From Actinidia chinensis (lineage: Eukaryota; Streptophyta; Magnoliopsida; Ericales; Actinidiaceae): a stretch of DNA of 40,000 nucleotides. Numbering within the stretch: the first letter of the stretch is position 1; each line of letters starts with the position of its first letter. The notes beneath the pieces were generated by a model that had not been told where the DNA came from, did no database searches, and worked only from the letters and a program-made list of their open reading frames with translations. A program made the translations under genes and the position numbers. Shown here piece after piece: positions 23,728-34,713 of the stretch. The DNA lies in the NCBI GenBank assembly GCA_009663005.1, contig CM018897.1, forward strand, positions 4,106,312 through 4,146,311. Direction: 5' to 3'.

Positions 23728-25249
23728 ATTCCTACTGCAAAAACCGTGCGTTCAGAGTAAAAACAAATGCAAAAAGTTTAGGAAGGTGAGGAAATGAAAT
23801 GGGGGGAATACGTGGGGGAGAGAAAGAAACCAAAGGATTCGATGGAAGGGAATTGTCTGAGATTATAAAGCTGCAATGGGATAAAGAACAGAAAGAAAAC
23901 AGGCCAGCGTAGAAGCCATAAGAGAGAGAGAGAGAGAGAGCTGGTCTCCGTAAGAAGCACCAATAACAAAGTATCCAGCTGCTCCCAAATGAAAACCACA
24001 TCAAACAAAAAGAGACCAAAATGCCCTGTGCTAACTAGTCAATCCATGCGGTCCCAACTACCAATCTCATATCCATGGGCAGTAGGAATTTTCCTGCAAC
24101 CTTTGATTTTTTTATCAACTTTCCCGGGAAGTAGCATACATTTTTATTTTTATTTTTGGTTGAGTCAATAAATAAGATGGTAGTGTGTCTCCAATAGTTT
24201 TTTTATAGAAATACTAATTTTAAAACCACCAAAGTTAGCTTAGGGTGGTAAATTAAATATACCAATCCCCCCCCCCCCCCCCCAAACAACCTCAATTTTA
24301 TCCTCTAAAAATTTAATAATATATTATTTTTTTATTATAAGACTTGAAAATTGAGAGACGAAAAGGAAAAGCATATAAAAATTATTAAAATAATAGATAG
24401 GAGATGAAATTCCCTTGTTACCGGTGCATCTTTTTAGTAAATGCACTTTACTTTTTTGTTTTTTTTTTGTTTTTATTATATAAAGTTATAAGGAAACCTT
24501 AATACTTTTATCGAATTATAAATACTATATATATACTATTAATTTTAGTTCTTCTTCTAATTGGAGGGCAGTTAGGATTATTAAAAAAAATTAATACGGA
24601 CAAAAAAAGTTTGTTATTTGGAAAAAAATAGAGTGCAAATATTGTACCTAAATTAATTTTTGATTATGTGAATTATTTAAAATAGTTTCAAGAAATAAAT
24701 TTAATTGTCGTTGCATTAAAAAAGAGAGTGTGTTTGAGTAATTAAAAAAAATTGACCTCAAATTTAAAAAAATAAACCGAGTAGGGAGTTAATGGTAGAG
24801 AGACGCTCTTATTAGATGATTAAAACAAATGAGTCCTTAAACTAAAATGAGACAAAGTAGAGAACCAAATACTGAGAGGTTATTAGAAATGCTCTATCTA
24901 CTTAGATTTAGAGCACTTACTGTAGCAAATCAAACTAGCTAGGCTTTTACATTTTCTTTGGAGCTGATTTTCTTGGTTGTGGCTAATCTAATTAGCCTAA
25001 AGAGTGGGGTTGTCAGGGAAATGTCATGCTGCCCGGTGCAGCCAAAACTTGTCCGAAAAAAAAACTGATTTTTATTGGACGGATATAGTAAATACCATTA
25101 ATAACATTACCGATTATAATATTCACTATACAATCAATTATATAAAAAAAATCATAATTTTTTTTTAACTCTAAATATTGTAACATTTATCACAATAATA
25201 CGTAATACACTATTTTTTACTATTTTTAACTGTAAGGGAAAAAAATACA
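23728..25249. other. Intergenic DNA with simple repeats
   Basis: It holds an (AG)n run at about 23922-23941 and a 17-C run near 24267-24283. A possible MITE edge, GTGTCTCCAATAG, lies near 24185. Open frames on minus at 23732-24019 are Ser/Phe-rich readings of the AG run and its flank, with no lectin or signal-peptide match to the pseudogene below. Confidence 0.35.
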
Positions 25250-25480
25250 AGTATCAACTATGGCCGAGTTAGGGTAAACACCGTTGTCGCTCTATAGCAA
25301 ACTCGGCGGGGTTATTGCGCCGGAACTAAATTGAGACCCAATGGTCGACGGCGGCGATCCCAAGACAGAAGACAACTTGCACTACGAGGTTTTCTCTAAC
25401 AGTCCCCACACTTGATGGACTAGCTACCAATCAGGCCTTAGGGGTTGGTCACTTATTTACTGATACAGCAGTTAGCGCAA
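25250..25480. other. GC-rich island, possible captured exon fragment
   Basis: This patch is clearly richer in G+C than its surroundings and contains ATGGTCGACGGCGGCGATCC followed by an 18-codon open frame ending at TGA. I do not recognise the peptide and see no downstream exon. It may be a gene fragment carried by a transposon or the first exon of a dead gene. Confidence 0.25.
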
Positions 25481-26445
25481 TGGTAAAAAGCATAAATTGC
25501 AACTGTTACTATATAGTTTTTAACTCCGGATGCTTGTTTCATACTTTAATTTATCGTGCTTAATTATTTTAAAATAAGTCTTAAAGTAGACTTATAGGGC
25601 ACTAATTTCAAAATATTTTTCCTCATTTTCTTTGAAATTGTCTTTTTTTTCTTCTCCTTTGGAATTCACCTTTTTCACATCTCTTTTCTGCACTTTCACT
25701 TCAAAAGTTATCTTTAGCATCCTAATGCTATTTTTCAATGAATTCTTCTAAGATGTCCAATGGTTTGATAGGTATATGACTAATTATTGCTATAATGTGA
25801 TGTATATTTAAACTGCTAAACTATAGCAATCTTTGCTTTATGTGATATTATTTTGTTCTATCTATATTATAAAACACAATTCATTTTGAATTCAAGTTTA
25901 TTTTTTAATTATTCTAAGCTACGGTTGAAACTCATGTTGAGTTAATCTAACGATTGAGATTTCACATGAGATTATCATTTTTTTCTTCTCAAATGTGTGA
26001 GACTCACATATTTTCTTATTTAATGGACAAAAAAATTTTAAATCTAAGCATATTTTTTCCTCATTTGATCATTTTTTAGTGAGACCTACACCAAAAAAAC
26101 TAAAACACATATTTATTTTTTTTCTCATTTCTCCCAAATTAACAAAAAAAAATAAAATCATTATACTTTATAATTTATTTCTCTATTTTTAGCAATATAT
26201 CTTTTGTATAGACATGCAATGTATCTTGATACGTTTATATCTTCATCGGGTTGTTAATTTATAAAACTTTTTAACGAGTATGATAAGAGGTGGTCTTTTG
26301 AGTTTTTTTGTTTGTTTTAGGAGGAGAGTACCCATAAAAAACGGATAAATTACTTAATTTTTTTTATAAATGTCAAAGTCAGAGTACTGTTTGTGGGGCT
26401 GTAAGGGGGGGGGGAGAGATAACGAAATGATGTTCCTAAAATTTA
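25481..26445. other. Intergenic, no gene seen
   Basis: AT-rich. A CTATATTATAAAACAC motif near 25862 has a Helitron-start look, but no 3' end could be paired with it. A 10-G run is at about 26405-26414. Confidence 0.3.
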
Positions 26446-26613
26446 GGGTAAATTACACTGACCTGCCCTGAGGTTTACCTTTAATACACAAGAGTAACCT
26501 TGAGGTTTGAAAAATTATCCCCCAACCCCTGACACCACTTTTCTCCCTTTTCTCCTTATAAATTACTAAAAAATGCCCCCCACTCTCTCTCTCTATCCCC
26601 CACTCTCTCTTTC

Positions 26614-26645
<32 letters not shown>

Positions 26646-27240
26646 TTTTTTTTATATTTTTTAATACCTTTTATCATATTTTCTACAAAAAATTGAATCT
26701 CTTTTGTATTTTTTTTTTGTACTATTTATTTTTATTTTTTATTTTTTTTTTATTATTTTTTTTAATACCATTGATTAATTTTTTTTAACAAAAAATAAAT
26801 CTGCCTTTTTGTTATTTTTTTTGTATCTTCTATTTTTTTATTTTACTTTTATTTTATTTTTTCTTTAATACCCTTGATTAATGTTTTAAACAAAAAAGAA
26901 TCACCCTTTTGTTATTTTTTGTTATATTTTCGCTTTTTGTACCCTTTTATTTTTTTTATTTTTTTTAATACCCGTATTGATTTATTTTTATTTTTTATTT
27001 AAAATCTTTTATTTTTTATTTTTTAAACAATTAAAAAATAGATGAGTACAAAAAAATAACAAAAAGAAGTTATTTTTTGTTAAAAAAAATTAATTCAAAG
27101 CGGCTATTAAAAGAAAAAATAATAAATAAAAAATAAAAATAAAATAAAAGGGTACAAAAAACAAAAAAACAAAAAAAAAAAAAAGTCAACAAAAAGAAAT
27201 TTTATTTTTTGTTACACAATTTAGGGGCGTGATGTTGATG
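26446..27240. mobile_element. Truncated foldback element, poly-T arm facing poly-A arm
   Basis: The left end GGGTAAATTACACTGACCTG matches the terminus of the foldback element at 345. The interior is T-rich (26573-27000, many TTTTTATTTTT and TACCCTTTTATTTT) and then A-rich (27040-27190, with AAAATAAAAGGGTACAAAA). It can therefore fold on itself over several hundred bases. The expected matching right terminus is absent, so the element is broken or overwritten at that side. Confidence 0.55.
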
Positions 27241-27296
27241 CAGGGGCGGAATCAGAATTTTTATCCAAATTTTAAAAGATTAAAATTAGGGTGAAA

Positions 27297-28380
27297 ATAT
27301 CACTGACCTCCCTGAGGTTAGCTTAAAGACAAAGACCCTCCCCTATAGTTTAGAAGTATTACACTGACCTCCCCTGTCAGGACCTTTTCTGCCATTATTG
27401 CAAGCCACAAATTACTATTTTGCCCCCCTCACTCACTCAGCACACACATTCCCACACACCACGATTTTTTTTTCAATTTTTTTTATTTAAAAGTTTTTTT
27501 AATCAATTTTTTTAATCTAATTTATTATTTTTTTTATCAAATTTTATTTTTCTTTGGAATAAATATTATTTACTTAAAAAATACACCTAAAGTAGGTTGT
27601 CGATTCATAGTGTCGAACTGTAAAACACACCAAATTCACGAAAGAAATCACTGTAATTTCGATGTTCGACGCTATGAATCGACACAAACCAATTAGGACC
27701 TTGTGTTATTTTTCATAAATAGTTTAGATTTTTTGTTTGCTATCTCTTCTTCATTTTTTATTTTTTGTTATTATTTTATTTAGTTTGTGTGTTATTTTAT
27801 TTTTGTCTTTTTTTAAAATTAATTTTGGGAGTATTATTTATAAAATTAAAAAAAATAATTAAAAATATAAATGAAAATAAAAAAGCCAATATATTAAAAA
27901 TGTAACAAAAATTAAACAAAGAGAAAAATTAATGAAAAAAAATAATAACAACAAAATAGTTTTTTGATTTAGTTTTGTTTATTAATGAATAACTCCAATT
28001 TTTTATATAACCCGGGCAACCTAAACCAAATAAAAATAAAAATAAATTAATGGAAAAAAATAAACAAAAAATAAAATAAAAATTAAAAAAATATAATAAA
28101 AAAATATTATCCCAAAAAGAAAAATAAAACTGATAAAAAAAGGAAAAAAAATAATAAAAAAAATTTAAAAAAATCAAGGGGGGTGGGTCGGGTGGGTTGG
28201 CTGAGTGGGGAGAGTGAGGTGTGAGTTATGGGGGGGCAAAATAGTAAATTTTTGGCTGCTGAATAATGGCAGACAACGTCTGACAGGGGAGTCAGTGTTT
28301 AATTTTTTTCAACTATAGGGGGAGGTCCGTGTCTTTATGTTTTAAAACCTCAGGGGAGTGTCAATGATATTACACCCTAA
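27297..28380. mobile_element. 1.1-kb foldback element with long inverted termini
   Basis: The left arm runs TTAGGGTGAAAATATCACTG, CCTCCCTGAGGTT, then TCCCCTATAGTTTAGAAGTA, ACTGACCTCCCCTGTCAG, TCTGCCATTATT and TACTATTTTGCCCCCC. The right arm repeats these in reverse complement up to CACCCTAA. The paired arms are about 170-200 bp each. The centre is A/T-rich and holds a separate palindrome. No coding region: the T/A-rich frames are low complexity. Target duplication was not identifiable. Confidence 0.85.
27598..27685. repeat. Nested 21-bp palindrome arms inside the foldback element
   Basis: The left arm TGTCGATTCATAGTGTCGAAC (27598-27618) is the reverse complement of GTTCGACGCTATGAATCGACA (27664-27684) with one mismatch. 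The loop is about 45 bases. It sits in the interior of the larger foldback element and is independent of its terminal arms. Confidence 0.85.
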
Positions 28381-29986
28381 AAATTTAAGGTTTTAACCTT
28401 GTTTTTTTTTGTTTCTGACATTTCTTTCTATGTGTTCTTACGCAGAAAATCTCATTAAATAACACTGAAAGATGTATACACAGTAGAAAGGCCTGCACAA
28501 GTCATAACATGGGCTGCTCGAGGTCACATTTCCGCGTGCTTACTAGTTCACCTACCGCATCATTTTTGGGCACTGGTCCATTTTCAGCCCTTTATCCAGC
28601 CTATAGAAAGGGCCAATTAGAACCACGTGTCATCGAGACTGGCCAGACAACCTAGCACCGATCCAGAATAACATGAACAATTGGTATAGACAGATTCATG
28701 AAACTGACTTACACTTTTTTTTATACCAAAATTACATGTTCACATTTGCTGTGAAAATCAATTATGTTAAAATATTATATCTTGCATATGCGGTCTTTGA
28801 GCCCGACTCAATTTTTTTATGTCGAAAATATCCTTTCGCATTTTCAAATCAATACAAACATATATATTCACAACGCTAAGTTATTACAATAACTACTAAA
28901 CTTTTGTTTTAAAAAAATAAAATTAATCTATTTCAAGAATTAGTTATGTACATACTTTGCATGTTTAATCAGCACCCCAATATAATTTTTATGCCAAAAA
29001 TACTCATTCATATTTTCAAATCAATGCAAATTCATAATGTTTTGGTCATGTTTGTTTTGAATATAAGAATATTGGATTGAAATACAAATCATGTGGGGCC
29101 ACTAATATGGTATTTGTTGACTCCCTCTGAAATTGAATATGTAATCTGATGGATTTGTAATCCACCAAATTAGTTGAATTTATAATAACACATCTCCATT
29201 ATTACAAATTCTATGAATTATCCCTAAAAATTACTAAAATACTCATAAGTAATTACAACAATAGATTGTTGTTAAATTAAGATTTACTGTTATATAAAAT
29301 TTATGGATTGTTGTTCGAGGTCTTTTGTGCCCTACAAATTACTTGTTGGTGCCAATTACTTGTTCATAGGATTCTTGTTCGGCTAGTTACTTATATTTTA
29401 TAATTCCTCCCTCATATGAGTGGGCATGTAAACGATGTCTAATTTTATACCTTACGACAATTTGAAAAGTAATTGATATGTTTTATGTCGGATGGTTTAT
29501 TATAGTTGTTAGTTACTGAATTTAAAAACCGTAGTTAAGAATTATAGGTTTTAATTTATTTATTATCTAGTTCTTGACTTTTTTTTTTTAGTTACAAAAA
29601 ATTATGATGCTGAGAGCAATCGTTGAAAAATATAAAAAAAAAATATTTTGTTAATTTCAACACTCATATCCAGCATTGTGTAAACAAGTAAATGCATATT
29701 GAGATTTCATAAGATTGATAATCTAATTTAGTCTGACTAATTTATTATCAATTCAACTAATTTTTAATTTAATTGCGTTACAAATTCAATCGCAACATAC
29801 ATTGACCTTAAGGAGATACAACAATTGATAAGAGAAAAAAATTCTGTACATACTTCGCAGAGCGATCATCGTGGTATATATTTCATGTAGCTCTCGAGTG
29901 ACCGCCACAGGGCAATGGTAGCATCAATACCTTTCTTTCCATTGTAAATGGTACTAACAGGACCCGAAACCACCCCCCAAAACCCC
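28381..29986. other. Intergenic DNA upstream of CutA
   Basis: A more GC-balanced patch at 28490-28680 includes ACCACGTGTCATC (G-box/ABRE-like). Two copies of a motif close to TATGYCRAAAATA ... TTTTCAAATCAATRCAAA lie at 28816-28860 and 28990-29031. No gene is recognised. Confidence 0.4.
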
Positions 29987-29993
29987 TATAAAA
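29987..29993 (+). promoter_or_regulatory. Candidate TATA box of CutA
   Basis: CCCCTATAAAATCCC lies 25-31 bases before the first CutA ATG (30018). The usual spacing would put transcription start almost on that ATG. So either the box is not used, or transcripts starting here rely on a later ATG such as the one in exon 2 (31843). Confidence 0.5.
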
Positions 29994-30017
29994 TCCCAAC
30001 CCAATCTCACACATCCA

Positions 30018-33000
30018 ATGCCACTCGCAGCTTCTCTCTCTACGATCGTATCGTCGCCAACGCTCCGCCGTCGACTGCCCTTGGTCGGGGTATTTTGCGT
30101 GTGAGTACTTTGGCATCTCCAACCTCTGCCCTCTGCTGTCTCTCTCCTCCAAAACGGGCTCCGCTCACTCATTCCCTCTCGCTTATCTCTTCCGGTACCC
30201 CCCTCTCTCTCTCTCTCATCGCCTAATTTATAGGGTTCATCCCCCAATTCACGTCTCGTATTTTATGATTGTATCAAAAAGTTAAAAGACCCCCTTTTTC
30301 CTTGCTATAACACTAAATTTTAATTAGGGTAATTGTGTAGATTTGAAAGGGGGGAAAAAAAAGATCCCATCATGGATAGGTTAATTGGTTGTTGATTATG
30401 TCAAACACACAATTAGTGGCATTATTAATGTCAAGGCATTCATTCTTTTTGATTTTCAGGTATTATTTAGTTTCAGCTTATCTACACAATCTGAACAAAA
30501 TTGAAGTTGGTTCACACTTTTTACGTCAAAAATATTCATTCACTTTTTCAAAACAACCACTATTCTAAAAATCGTCTGTCTAGGCCGCCTAGGCGCTAGG
30601 CTCCCTGGCCGCCCAGTACGCCTAGGCCCCCGTCTAGGCATTGGGTCCTCCGCCCGCCCGCTTAATGTCTAGAGCTTTTTGAAAACCTAGTTTCTAATTT
30701 CTATATTTTTTAGACCTGGAATTCCATATCTATCTCCTCTTTGTATTATTCGAATAAAAAATCTTGAACTACTATTGAATCATTTGTTGTAGAGAATTTG
30801 GATATTTGGTCATTTATTAGTATTTTTAGTAAATATTAAAATTTAAATAAATAAATAAGATAATAATAATAAAAAAACCGCCTACGTCCGGGGCTAGGCG
30901 GAGCCGACCTAGGCCGCTGTAGGCCCCCTCGGCCGCCCGATTAACGCCTAAGTAGCGATTTGTAAAAACCTTGAAAAACAACACCAACAAAATTGCTCAT
31001 AACCCCTTCATGGTTAAAAAAATCAATATATTACAAGAATCACTTCTTCTCACACAATCGTGTGGGCACTCAACGCTAGTCTATTAGTGCAACTATTTTT
31101 CATCCCTCTTGTCGAATATTACTTTCCTTATCATTGCTGGAAATAATGGGGTAGCTTCCATTTAAAACAGTGCGCCTTTTGTTTCACCCACCTTGCAATT
31201 GCAAGAGATGAGTGAACATAAGTGCATTCTATATAAATTGGTGTACTTCATGTATTAAAAGTACAATGTAATGCGACGTAATCTATCTATGAAGAGGAGA
31301 GCTCTTGTGCGCATGGTGTCCATGCACGTTAGCCAATATGATCGTATCCTGTTAATTCATTGGTTTTCTTTCTTGCTGTTCTTTTTTTTTTTTTGTTGTT
31401 GTTTCTCATCTTTCTCTATCTTAAGTTTAACAGTAATTCCGAAATTATTAAGGTTTGCAGCCCAAATCATAGGGGATTGAACCCTTATTAGGTAGGTGTT
31501 CAAGTAAAATGTGATACAATTGCTCATTCTTAGCTCATACTCATTCAAAATTGAAGAATTTGTCAGCTTGCAAATTAATGTCATCTCACGGAATTCACCG
31601 AGCTAGGCAATGATTTTATTTTTGTTTGTACTCTACTGTCAATTGGATGTCTAATTGTGTCAAATTTATTAATCACTTTTTTGTGTTGGTAGAATTCGCA
31701 TCGTATTCTAAATTTTATCGGAAAATTTTATTGGCTTGGGGGATTTAGTTACATATGTATGGGTCTTGAATTTGACATGATTATGGGTTTCAGATCAAAA
31801 TCCAGCAGCCAAACACCGGCTAAGAGTGTTCGCAGCATTAGAATGGAAACCAGTAGCAATACTGTGCCGAGTATTGTCGTCTATGTTACTGTTCCCAACA
31901 AAGAAGCAGGTTAGGGCATTTTTCATTCGTTTTTTCCTTGTTTTCTCCTTGTTTTCTTATTCTCGGTGATTAGTAGTATCACATGTTGCTGACCTTTAAA
32001 CTTGTGATAATATATATATGTCAGGTAAGAAATTGTCAGAAAGCTTAGTCAAAGAGAAACTTGCAGCTTGCGTGAACCGAGTGCCAGGCATGTGCTTCTC
32101 TCTCAAACTGTACCTAAATTGCCTTTGTTTTCATTATGTTTTAGCTCTCAGTCAATGTGACTAATTTGTTGAATGCTGCACGTGTATGTAAGATTGATTC
32201 ATGTTTTCCTACTGCAAGTCTTGAACCTGTGTTTGGTAATCTCTAACTGAAGCATTCTCTAGCGGTGTTCAAGTTTTCTTACGGGACTAGAAGTAATTTT
32301 GGTACAAAATCAATATCGATCATACTATGCAGATGGTGGTTGGGTATGTAACTGTGATGAAAGTGGTGTAACAATGGGGTTTGAGTATGGTTGACCGAAG
32401 GTTTATGGTTCATGATGATTAGTCATGACCATTGGCCTGTCGGCAATGGATGATGAGGTGGTGGTGGTCAGAGGTTGACAAGAACTAGCTTGGATTCTAG
32501 ATAGATGTGTAGTGAAGACTGCAGTCATAAGAGATTCTATTTGAAGACAGAAGGGTTAAATGTACAATTTGACTTTCTGCTAATGTCATTAGACTAATAT
32601 GTCTGATAGGACAACTCATGAAATCAACAACAAAATGTAGAACAACCACACAAAACACGCAAGGATTTACATGGTTAGCCGTAAAGCCTACGTTAGTCGT
32701 TCATGGGTGAAGCTTGGCTGAGGAAATTCACTATGAACAAGGAGAATACAATGAGCCAGCACTATCTGCAACTCTTGAAAAAAAAATTATATAAGGAGAC
32801 CCTACAGCACAAATTGGGTTGAAAATTTACCCAATAATAACAAACGGGTTGGACCTAGTGAGGGTCTCCAACTGGTCATGAGCATAAAATGGGTTGAATT
32901 TGAGACACCATTCGTAACAAAATCTAACAGGGGAGGCCAATGAAATTTCAAAACTAAGAGGAGGTCTCTCGTATTACCTCTTTCTCAAATGAAGTCTATG

Positions 33001-34432
33001 TTATTTATCACTTTCTCTAAATTTCTTCTTCTTGGGTTTCCAATCTGATATCTCTTCATATTTTGTTCCAGTTTAATAGCACTTATGTCCACTTTCCAGC
33101 CTTTCATTGATAATTCTATATTCCGAGCCCCTATTGCCCTTACCCCTAAATCGTCTCTTGAATTTCTCTCCTGTTTTTGTCTAAACATTGTCTTCTCGTA
33201 GTGTTTGCATCTCATGGAAATTTATGTTGATAAACAGTGAAGTGAGCAGCATAGATTCATTATGGGGGACTTGTAATCACAAGATTGATACATTGTTATT
33301 GACCTTTCAATGCTCCCCTACATTTAGAGATTGATCCATACTTAAGCCTCTGATCTGTAAATATAGAATCCTGATGAACCATTTACTTTTTCAGGTATTG
33401 AGTCAGTATACCAATGGCAAGGAGAGGTAAGATCCCACTGCTAAATACACAAAAAGAGAACAATTTGAAAATGCCTAGATGACTTAAAGCCCGTGGCTTT
33501 CAATTTTGGCAAAAGCTATTCTATGCTGTTATGGACCAAGTTCTGCGTTGTTGCTTGCAGGTTCAGACAGATTCTGAGGAGCTGCTTATAATCAAGACTA
33601 GGGAATCCCTTTTGGAAGCTCTGAAAGAGCATGTCAAGGCAAATCATGAATATGAGTAAGCCAAACCCTCTGCAATACTTTACCTGCTTAAGTTCAAATT
33701 TTGTTTGTTCCTCACATTAAACAACGCCCAGCCCATTCTAACAACTACTCTTTCTCGTCCCACAAAACCTAGAAAGAAAGGTTGGGGAGGGAGGGGTTCC
33801 AATTACCATGGCTTTGTTTGGTTTGCGCGTGTGTTTGTTTGTTTTTTGGTTTTCTATTCGAAACACATAAAACTTGTTTGTTTGACGATTTTTAAGTTTT
33901 CGAAGCTTATTTTTTGGATTTTTTATTGGTAAAGAACCTACTTTGAGAAAACATCAAAAAGATGTTTTCAAATTCTCAAAAATCATTATTTTCGCTCATA
34001 ATGAGTTTTTTTGTTTTGAACATCTGTTTCTGGAGGGGGTTCTGGAAAATTGTTTTTTGAAATCAGTAACCAAACAGGTAACAAATCTCTCAATCATTAT
34101 CCGTGCGTTCTCAAAATAATCCTAGAGTTGCAACTGTTTTGTAAACAGAGCAACACTTGGTTTTGGAAATATAGTAATAGCACGGTTTTGGAAATATAGT
34201 AATAGCACGAGGACCGTACTACCTTGACCTGGAGCCTCAATACCATCCAACTTGATTTCTTGACTAAGCTTTGTATTTAAGGTGAAAAGTGGAAATAGAT
34301 TATGCCTAATAGCAAGGTTTCTTCTCACCCTTGATGTGCTTTTTATCCAGGGTTCCTGAAGTAATCGCCATCCCAATAATTGGAGGCAGCATCCCATACC
34401 TCGAATGGATCAAGAACAGTACAAGGGACTGA
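30018..34432 (+). CDS. CUTA: CutA family protein (copper/divalent-cation-binding trimer), six coding exons
   Basis: Plant CutA is a small, very stable homotrimer that binds copper and is usually sent to plastids; its exact role is unsettled. Exons: 30018-30100, 31794-31909, 32025-32087, 33395-33426, 33561-33655, 34351-34432. The joined reading gives 156 residues ending in TGA. The CutA domain covers about residues 52-152 with VPSIVVYVTVPNKEAGKKLS, the conserved KLAACVN (Cys82), ESVYQWQGE (Trp95), ELLIIKTRESLL, VKANHEYEVPEVIAIPI and PYLEWI (Trp149). All expected elements are present, with no stops. The N-terminus (MPLAASLSTIVSSPTLRRRL) is Ser/Arg-rich and acid-free, like a transit peptide. Exon 1 is the uncertain part: the chosen donor GT/GTGAGT keeps frame. 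Another donor at 30195 would also give the right phase, but only from a different upstream frame without an ATG. A shorter form could start at Met45 in exon 2. Intron 3 uses a GC donor. Introns 1, 3 and 5 hold transposable elements. Confidence 0.93.
30558..30973. mobile_element. hAT-type MITE in CutA intron 1
   Basis: The left end CACTATTCTAAAAATCG pairs with a right end that reads CAAGGTTTTTACAAATCG when reverse-complemented. Next to both are GC-rich subterminal repeats of AGGC/GCCTAGGC type. Flanks AAAACAAC (30550-30557) and AAAAACAAC (30974-30982) fit an 8-bp duplication with one extra A. It shares the CAAGGTT terminus with the element at 38171. No transposase. Confidence 0.75.
32590..32960. 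repeat. LTR-like repeat in CutA intron 3
   Basis: The stretch contains GGATTTACATGGTTAGCCGT, GCCTACGTTAG and TTCACTATGAACAAGGAGAA. This order is also seen at 10755-10825 and is known from plant LTR repeats. It also has ACCCAATAAT and GGGTTGGACCTAGTGAGG segments. The ends and target duplication are not resolved. The open frame at 32985-33215 (minus) just beyond has no domain. Confidence 0.4.
33812..34078. mobile_element. GTTTGG-family MITE in CutA intron 5
   Basis: The left CTTTGTTTGGTTTGCGCG is partly inverted relative to the right CAGTAACCAAACAGG. The interior ACACATAAAACTTGTTTGTT resembles the element at 3746. AT-rich, no coding content. Confidence 0.6.
34159..34208. repeat. Exact 25-bp tandem duplication in CutA intron 5
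   Basis: Two head-to-tail identical 25-mers beginning GGTTTTGGAAATATAGTAAT occupy 34159-34183 and 34184-34208, about 140 bases before the last exon. Their identity points to a recent duplication. Confidence 0.92.
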
Positions 34433-34470
34433 ACTCCTCTATCTCAGCAATGGAATCGAATTACGTGTAT

Positions 34471-34713
34471 CTATGAACTTTCGGTTGAAGTGATATTCTC
34501 ATTTGCTTGTTTGAAGTCACTCTGATTAGTTGTACAGAGGCAATCTCTCTCTCTCTCTCTCTCTCTGTGGATTCAGTTTGATATCATATATGTACCTATG
34601 AACTTTCGGTTGAAGTGGTATTCTCATTTGCTTGTTTGAAGTCATTCTGATTAGTTGTACATTCAGAGGCATCTCTCTCTCTCTCTGGATTGAGTTTGAT
34701 ATCATATATGAAC
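34471..34713. repeat. Tandem duplication in the CutA 3' UTR region
   Basis: Copy 1 (34471-34595) and copy 2 (34596-34713) both run CTATGAACTTTCGGTTGAAG, ATTCTCATTTGCTTGTTTGA, TCTGATTAGTTGTACA, a (CT)n tract and GTTTGATATCATATATG. The (CT)n lengths differ (longer in copy 1), and a few substitutions separate them. The duplication begins about 40 bases after the CutA stop codon, so it is probably transcribed. Confidence 0.9.

Noticed and set aside
23732..24019. Possible alternative signal-peptide exon for kinase pseudogene copy 2
   Set aside because: Ser/Phe-rich reading of an (AG)n repeat and flank; no lectin-domain start joins to it.
25855..25900. Helitron-like 5' end (CTATATTATAAAACAC)
   Set aside because: No matching hairpin plus CTRR 3' end could be found downstream in the window.
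29954..30247. Minus-strand open frames opposite CutA exon 1
   Set aside because: Shadows of the Ser/Arg-rich, CT-rich exon 1 and leader.
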